Source: an uncultured Alphaproteobacteria bacterium
GTDB taxonomy: Bacteria; Pseudomonadota; Alphaproteobacteria; HIMB59; GCA-002718135
DNA: 64,000 nucleotides
Assembly (NCBI GenBank): GCA_902612825.1
Contig: CACMET010000005.1
Location: 1-64,000, forward strand
Direction of reading: 5' to 3'
Positions 59,080-64,000 of this stretch are shown piece after piece. The position numbers and the translations under genes are program-made. Numbering within the stretch: the stretch's first letter is position 1; every line of letters starts with the position of its first letter. Under the pieces are notes generated by a model, which saw only the letters and a list, made by a program, of their open reading frames with translations, was not told where the DNA came from and ran no database searches.

Positions 59080-59648
59080 TAATTTTTTGATTTTTCGATA
59101 TAACTACCGTCAATTGTGCTTATTACTATTTTATCATTAACTGCAATAAATTGAGGTACAGATGTTTTAATATTTTTTTCTAAAGTAGCAGGTTTATATG
59201 ATGAAGCAGCTGTTTGACCTTTTACAACACCTTCAGTTTCTAAAACCGTTAATTCTACAGTATCAGGCAAGTCAATTCCGACCGGTTTATCATTATAGAA
59301 ATTAATAATAACATTACTATTCTCAACTAAAAATTTTGATTGATCCTCAGTTAATATGTCTGAGCCAATTTCTATTTGTTCATAAGTTTGTTGATCCATG
59401 AATATAAAATTATTATTATCATCATAAAGATATTGAAATTCTTTTTCATCAAGGATAGCTCTTTCTACTGTTTCTGATGATCTAAACCTGCTATTCATTT
59501 TAGTACCTTCTCTTATTTCTTTAAGTTCAGCTTGTAAGTATGCACCACCCTTTCCTGGTTGAGTATGCTGGGTTTTCAAAACTTTCCAAAGTTTGTTATT
59601 AATCTCTAAAATATTTCCAACTTTAATTTCATTTCCATCTATTTTCAT
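59079..59648 (-). CDS. efp: elongation factor P
   Basis: 189 residues in three beta domains. The modification-loop Lys is in TQPGKGGAYLQAELKEI (K at about 33), with NSRFRSSETVERA and the typical C-terminal GLPDTVELTVL-like IDLPDTVELTVLETE. It rescues ribosomes at polyproline. Overlaps the small unknown gene upstream by 4 bp and suhB downstream by one. Confidence 0.95.
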   Translation of the reverse strand: MKIDGNEIKVGNILEINNKLWKVLKTQHTQPGKGGAYLQAELKEIREGTKMNSRFRSSETVERAILDEKEFQYLYDDNNNFIFMDQQTYEQIEIGSDILTEDQSKFLVENSNVIINFYNDKPVGIDLPDTVELTVLETEGVVKGQTAASSYKPATLEKNIKTSVPQFIAVNDKIVISTIDGSYIEKSKN

Positions 59649-60043
59649 AGTTTTATCTTAAGTTTTTTTTGTATATTTTTAATTTTCGTAAGATCTACTA
59701 CATCAAAAGTTGGATTTAATAAAACCTTATTTTTTTTAGCAATTTGATTAATTTTATTTAAGATGATTTTATTATTTTTTAATTTTAAATAATCAATATT
59801 TTCGTGAGTTAATAATATACTAAGACCTTGATCATAGCCTGAGTCGATAAAAAACTTAATATTGTGTGTCTTATATTTATTTTTAATATAGTTTATTAAC
59901 GTTCTAAGCCACTCTATCCCAAAACCTTTAATTAAAAAATATTTTATAAATATGATCGAAGTTTTGAACTTTGGTTTTCGAAATTCTATTAAATTTTCAA
60001 TTTGTGTTAGTGTCGATACTGCAAAACAAATTTTTTTAGGCAC
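59645..60043 (-). CDS. hypothetical protein between gap and efp
   Basis: A 132-residue basic protein with alternating strand/helix sequence (KKICFAVSTLTQIENL, IKFFIDSGYDQGLSILLTHENI, LLNPTFDVVDLTKIKN). No signal peptide, no known motif and no family recognised. It overlaps gap by one base and efp by four, so it is firmly part of the tkt-gap-x-efp-suhB transcript. In many alphaproteobacteria pgk follows gap at this place. Confidence 0.6.
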   Translation of the reverse strand: MPKKICFAVSTLTQIENLIEFRKPKFKTSIIFIKYFLIKGFGIEWLRTLINYIKNKYKTHNIKFFIDSGYDQGLSILLTHENIDYLKLKNNKIILNKINQIAKKNKVLLNPTFDVVDLTKIKNIQKKLKIKL

Positions 60044-61047
60044 TAAATAAATTTTTTAAGATCAGCCACAGTGTCTACCATTCTATTTGAGAAACCCCAT
60101 TCATTATCATACCAAGATAAAACTCTACAGAATTTATCTTTGACAACTTGTGTTTGACTCATATCAAATACAGAACTGCTTGAATTATGATTAAAATCAA
60201 TTGAAACAAGAGGTAATGAGTTTGTTGTTAGAATTCCATTTAATTTTTTAGTTTTTGAAGCTTGAAGAACTATAGAATTAATTTTTTCTGGGCTAGTTTT
60301 TTTCTTACTTACAAATGTAAGATCTATAAGTGAGACATTAGGAGTAGGTACTCGGATAGCCGTTCCATCTAGTTTACCCTTTAATTTTGGTAAGACTAGA
60401 CTCAAAGCCTTTGCCGCTCCTGTAGAAGTCGGAATCATTGACTCAGCTGCTGCCCTCGCTCTTCTAAAGTCAGAATGGGTTTGATCAACAGTTCTTTGAT
60501 CCCCCGTGTAACTATGAATTGTTGTCATGAAACCACTTTCAATTCCTAATTTTTCATCAAGAACCATAGCTAAAGGAGCAAGACAGTTAGTAGTACAAGA
60601 TCCGTTTGAAATTACGTTATGATTTTTTTTAATGGTATCGTTATTTACACCTTGAACAATTGTAGCATCTACATTTGAAGCTGGTGCTGAAATAATAACT
60701 TTTTTTGCTCCTGCATTTAAATGAGAAATCGCCTTTTCTTTTGAAGTAAAAACACCACTACATTCAAGAACAACATCTACCCTTAGTGATTTCCAAGGAA
60801 GGTTATTTGGATCTCTTTCGGAATAAAAATTAATTTTATGTTTACCAATTTTTAATCCATTTCTTATTGAACTAATCTCATCTTTAAGAATACCGTGAAC
60901 ACTGTCATATTTAAGTAAGTGAGCACTGCTCTCAACACTTCCTAGTTCATTAATAGCTACAATATTAATATCTTTAGGATTTTTTTCTAATAAAGCTCTT
61001 AAAACAAGTTTTCCAATTCTTCCAAATCCATTTATTGCAACTTTCAT
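60043..61047 (-). CDS. gap: glyceraldehyde-3-phosphate dehydrogenase
   Basis: 334 residues. MKVAINGFGRIGKLVLRALL starts the NAD fold. The catalytic Cys is in SNGSCTTNCLAPLA (about 150), with THSDFRRARAAAESMIPTST and WYDNEWGFSNRMVDTV at the end. Glycolysis and gluconeogenesis. A clear AAAGGAG site precedes the ATG. tkt is 11 bp upstream. Confidence 0.97.
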   Translation of the reverse strand: MKVAINGFGRIGKLVLRALLEKNPKDINIVAINELGSVESSAHLLKYDSVHGILKDEISSIRNGLKIGKHKINFYSERDPNNLPWKSLRVDVVLECSGVFTSKEKAISHLNAGAKKVIISAPASNVDATIVQGVNNDTIKKNHNVISNGSCTTNCLAPLAMVLDEKLGIESGFMTTIHSYTGDQRTVDQTHSDFRRARAAAESMIPTSTGAAKALSLVLPKLKGKLDGTAIRVPTPNVSLIDLTFVSKKKTSPEKINSIVLQASKTKKLNGILTTNSLPLVSIDFNHNSSSSVFDMSQTQVVKDKFCRVLSWYDNEWGFSNRMVDTVADLKKFI

Positions 61048-61058
61048 ATTTCTCCTTT

Positions 61059-63035
61059 TTATAAACTTTTAATTATTTTTTCAATTAAGTAATCATCTGT
61101 TATCTTAAAGTGCTTATATAAATCTTTGTATGGGCCACTTTCACCAAAAGTTGACATGCCAACAAAATTTTCATTTTTAATATATTTTTCCCAACCATTT
61201 ATTACTCCAGCCTCAATAGCAAAAATAGGTTTATTTCCTAGAATTTCATTTTTATAACCATCATCATTTTTCTCAAACAATTCAAATGAAGACATGCTTA
61301 CAACTCTTATCTTTAAATTATTGTTTTCAAAAAGTTTATTTGATGCAGAGCAAGCAATCTCAACTTCAGAACCAGAAGATAAAATTGTTGCATCATATTC
61401 TTTAAAATCTCTTATTTTATAAGCACCTTTATTTACAAGATTTTCTTTGCGATTATCTTTTTGTAACATCGGTAGATTTTGTCTTGTTAAAACTAAGATT
61501 GTTGGTCCAGTATTGTTGATTGCACATTCCCATGCTTCTATAGTTTCAATAATATCACAAGGCCTAATGACTGTTAAATTTGGTATAGATCTTAAAGATG
61601 CAAGATGTTCAACAGGTTGATGGGTTGGTCCATCTTCTCCTAATCCTATTGAGTCATGCGTCATTACATAAATGACTGGTATATTCATAATAGCTGATAA
61701 CCTAATTGAAGGTCTGCAATAATCGGTAAATACCAAAAACGTTCCTCCATATGGAATTAAACCTTTATGTAAAGCAATGCCATTCATTACTCCAGCCATT
61801 CCATGTTCTCTGATGCCGTAATGAATATAATTACCATTAAAATTATTAGATGTAATTACATTCATATCTTTTGCCTTAGTGTTATTTGATCCAGTAAGAT
61901 CAGCAGATCCACCAATAAGATTTTTTTGATAGTTTGAAATTAAATTTAGCGTTAGCTCACTCGATTTTCTTGAAGCACAATTTGTTTTGTCATTAAAATG
62001 CTCAGATTTTAATTCACTAAGTTTTTCTGGAATTTGATGATCAATTTTTTGATAAAAACTATCTTTAAAATTTTTACTTTCAATTAATTCTTTGTTTTTT
62101 GATAACCATGAATTTCTTGATTCTTCATTTCTTTTATAGAAACTTCTCCACTCACGTAATAAATCATCTGGAATTTCAAACGGCGAATAATTCCATTCTA
62201 ATTTTTTTCTTGTTAAACTAATTTCATCCTCACCAAGAGGTGAACCATGTGATGAAGCTGAACCCTCTTTGTTTGGAGAGCCAAAACCAATTTTAGTTTT
62301 ACAAGATATAATTGTTGGAGCATCATTTTTTTTTGCTTGAATTATAGCTTGATCAATTTCCTCATATTTATGACCATCTATTTCAATTATATTCCAATTA
62401 TAAGCTTCAAATCTTTTTTTCACATTGTCTGAAACTGAAAGATCTGTTGATCCATCTATGGAAATAGAATTATTATCAAAAAACATAATAAGCTTATTTA
62501 ATTTTAAATGTCCTGCGAGACTACACGCTTCATGACTTAAACCTTCCATTAAGCATCCATCTCCAGCAAAAACATAAGTGTAATGATCGAATAATTCTTT
62601 TCCATAATTATTTGATAATTTTTTTTCCGCTATCGCCATTCCAACTGCATTTGCTAAACCTTGAGACAAAGGCCCAGTAGTTGTTTCTATCCCTTCTGCA
62701 CTTCTGTATTCTGGGTGACCTGCAGTTTTATTATGTAATTGTCTAAAATTTTTAATTTGATTTATGTCAATGTCTTTATATCCTGTTAGATACAAACAAG
62801 AGTATAAAAGCATTGAGCCATGCCCATTTGAAATAATTAATCTATCTCTATCAATCCACTCCGGATCATTCGGATTAAACTTTAAATGATTTTTATAAAG
62901 AATTGTTGCGATGTCTGCCATACCCATAGGCATACCAGGATGACCAGATTTTGCTTTTTCCACTGCATCCATTGATAAAAATCTAATACAATTTGATAAT
63001 TGTCTTAGATTGTTGATATTATTTAAATTATTCAA
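61059..63035 (-). CDS. tkt: transketolase
   Basis: A 658-residue thiamine-diphosphate enzyme of the pentose phosphate pathway. The start must be the TTG at 63035: the next in-frame ATG is 21 codons on and would remove the conserved N-terminal helix before FLSMDAVEKAKSGHPGMPMG. AAGGTAAG just upstream of the TTG is a fair ribosome binding site. Key motifs are GDGCLMEGLSHEA (ThDP/Mg), HGSPLGEDEI and IREHGMAGVMNGIALH. First gene of the tkt-gap unit. Confidence 0.96.
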   Translation of the reverse strand: MNNLNNINNLRQLSNCIRFLSMDAVEKAKSGHPGMPMGMADIATILYKNHLKFNPNDPEWIDRDRLIISNGHGSMLLYSCLYLTGYKDIDINQIKNFRQLHNKTAGHPEYRSAEGIETTTGPLSQGLANAVGMAIAEKKLSNNYGKELFDHYTYVFAGDGCLMEGLSHEACSLAGHLKLNKLIMFFDNNSISIDGSTDLSVSDNVKKRFEAYNWNIIEIDGHKYEEIDQAIIQAKKNDAPTIISCKTKIGFGSPNKEGSASSHGSPLGEDEISLTRKKLEWNYSPFEIPDDLLREWRSFYKRNEESRNSWLSKNKELIESKNFKDSFYQKIDHQIPEKLSELKSEHFNDKTNCASRKSSELTLNLISNYQKNLIGGSADLTGSNNTKAKDMNVITSNNFNGNYIHYGIREHGMAGVMNGIALHKGLIPYGGTFLVFTDYCRPSIRLSAIMNIPVIYVMTHDSIGLGEDGPTHQPVEHLASLRSIPNLTVIRPCDIIETIEAWECAINNTGPTILVLTRQNLPMLQKDNRKENLVNKGAYKIRDFKEYDATILSSGSEVEIACSASNKLFENNNLKIRVVSMSSFELFEKNDDGYKNEILGNKPIFAIEAGVINGWEKYIKNENFVGMSTFGESGPYKDLYKHFKITDDYLIEKIIKSL

Positions 63036-63120
63036 ATACTTACCTTTATGGTTGATATAAAATTATTTAATATGGGTTCATTACAGTGACAATTATAAAA
63101 TTACAAACTATAAAATTATA

Positions 63121-63309
63121 ATGGAAATACAAAAAAAAATTAGAGTTCTAAGAGAAAACTTAAATAATCTAAGATCAGCTTTAGAAGATTTTAGGGATCA
63201 TCATATTTCCAAAAAAGAAAAAATTAAAAATCTTGAAAATGAAATTAAAAATTTACGAAAACAAATGTCCGAGTATATTGATGAATTGGAACTTCTAATT
63301 AAGAAATAA
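63121..63309 (+). CDS. small coiled-coil protein
   Basis: 62 residues, almost all charged heptad-like helix (EIQKKIRVLRENLNNLRS, then KIKNLENEIKNLRKQMSEY). It resembles DUF4164-type or ZapB-like coils found next to zapA, but no strong family motif is present. It starts 2 bp before the ZapA-like gene in the same direction, so both are likely one unit. Confidence 0.6.
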   Translation: MEIQKKIRVLRENLNNLRSALEDFRDHHISKKEKIKNLENEIKNLRKQMSEYIDELELLIKK

Positions 63310-63311
63310 CT

Positions 63312-63731
63312 ATGCCTTTTTATAAGACAAAAATTTTAAACAGAGAAATATCATTAGAATATGAAAAAAAAGATCAAAAAAAAATAATAGATTCGATAAA
63401 TTTAATTAATGAAAAAATTGATGATAAATTACAAAATCCAAAATATTCTGATGGAAAAATAAGTGATACTATATTGTTATCACTTCTCACTATTGAGCTT
63501 CAAGCAGAACTTTCAGAAAAATTAAATATAGAAAGAAGTTCAGAAGTAAATGATGCCAAAAATGAAGAATATCTAAAGAACAATTTAGAACTTAAAGACA
63601 AAATACTAAAACTACAAAATGAAAAAAAAATTTTAGAAGATGAAAAATTGAAATTAGATCAAGAATTTGATGAAATAAATAAAAAAGCAGGGGATTTAAT
63701 TGATATAATTAAGAATTCTTATTATGAATAA
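63312..63731 (+). CDS. zapA: ZapA-like cell division protein
   Basis: 139 residues. The N-terminal ZapA-like domain (ILNREISLEYEKKDQKKIIDSINLINEKID, about residues 7-36, in part) leads to a long C-terminal coiled coil (about 75-130). ZapA bundles FtsZ filaments at the division site. Divergent sequence, so the call leans on layout: coiled-coil gene, zapA, then the 5-formyl-THF cyclo-ligase, a common alphaproteobacterial order. Confidence 0.68.
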   Translation: MPFYKTKILNREISLEYEKKDQKKIIDSINLINEKIDDKLQNPKYSDGKISDTILLSLLTIELQAELSEKLNIERSSEVNDAKNEEYLKNNLELKDKILKLQNEKKILEDEKLKLDQEFDEINKKAGDLIDIIKNSYYE

Positions 63732-64000
63732 TATTAAAGATGAAAAATTAATTATTAGAAAAAAACAAAAAATTATAAGAGATAATATTTTTAATAATAA
63801 ACCATCTCATTTTTCTTTATCTTTGTTTAATCAATTTTTTGAAAAAATTAACTTTCATGAAATTAATATAGTATCTAGTTTTATTTCTATAAATTCTGAG
63901 ATAAATACAAGAGAACTTAACAATCTTATCTTTATAAAAAATAAGATTTTATGTCTTCCTGTAATTGAGAAAAAAAAAAGTCATTTAATCTTTAAGCAAT
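63724..64000 (+). CDS. 5-formyltetrahydrofolate cyclo-ligase, 5' part
   Basis: Translated from the ATG at 63724, which overlaps the zapA stop by 8 bp; 92 residues are visible before the window ends. The N-terminal pattern (KLIIRKKQKIIRDNIF with basic phosphate-binding residues, VSSFISINSEINTRELNN, ILCLPVIEK) matches MthfS/5-FCL, which recycles 5-formyl-THF to 5,10-methenyl-THF. It adds to the C1-folate genes of the window. Confidence 0.8.
   Translation, partial: MNNIKDEKLIIRKKQKIIRDNIFNNKPSHFSLSLFNQFFEKINFHEINIVSSFISINSEINTRELNNLIFIKNKILCLPVIEKKKSHLIFKQ

Overview
This 64 kb window is AT-rich, densely packed DNA from what looks like a streamlined marine alphaproteobacterium (a SAR11, HIMB59 or AEGEAN-169-like lineage; the exact lineage is inference). 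The alphaproteobacterial signs are metX-metW behind a SAM-II-type riboswitch, divergent from a chorismate mutase/HisC-TyrA block; obgE-proB-proA; a TrcR/DUF1013 gene facing a DUF1192 gene; and a full heterotetrameric sarcosine oxidase operon. The marine signs are AT-rich codon use, many 1-8 bp gene overlaps, and heavy investment in methylated-compound and one-carbon metabolism. No gene-free stretch exceeds about 300 bases. The longest, roughly 210 bp before metX, holds the riboswitch.

Layout. 1-2155: an edge-truncated FadN-type beta-oxidation fusion enzyme (minus). 2260-6271: argH, an LptM-like lipoprotein, lysA, a zinc-ribbon membrane protein and plsC. 6268-15347: aromatic amino acid genes (TyrA and an AroQ-HisC fusion, minus) divergent from riboswitch-metX-metW-gloB, then rplU-rpmA-obgE-proB-proA. 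15252-19139: an accessory block on the minus strand. It begins where proA loses its 3' end against a DEDDh exonuclease gene, and carries unknown genes, a MORN-repeat protein and a small membrane protein. It ends beside tRNA-Arg(ACG). 19270-32931: a GT61-like glycosyltransferase, an SppA-type peptidase, CIRCE-controlled groES-groEL, a glutathione peroxidase, MscS, an AI-2E family protein, RecX, an ABC-2 permease, argD-argF, TrkH, ApaG and an OmpA-like lipoprotein.

33083-50829 is the metabolic heart of the window. It has a DmdA/GcvT-like folate-dependent methyltransferase, a dimethylglycine/sarcosine dehydrogenase with its electron chain (EtfB, EtfA, ETF-quinone oxidoreductase), and, on the opposite strand, MetF-like reductase, Fhs and SoxB-SoxD-SoxA-SoxG. 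Together these would strip methyl groups from dimethylglycine and sarcosine onto tetrahydrofolate, pass electrons to the quinone pool, and interconvert or oxidise the C1 units. 50863-57278: TrhO, L33, then a tight operon of photolyase, FAD oxidoreductase, DUF1365, cyclopropane-fatty-acid-synthase-like methyltransferase and a DUF2878-like membrane protein, which resembles a light/singlet-oxygen lipid response module. 57275-64000: TrcR, DUF1192, rpmE, suhB, efp, an unknown small gene, gap and tkt, then a coiled-coil protein, a ZapA-like protein and an edge-truncated 5-formyl-THF cyclo-ligase.

The strongest oddity is the proA/exonuclease junction near 15300. ProA lacks roughly its last 65 residues and the usual downstream nadD-rsfS genes are absent. 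Either a real rearrangement or an assembly chimera lies there, next to an island with repeated sequences. No convincing new defence or other system was identified; the island genes 15987-18987 are the best candidates for undescribed biology.
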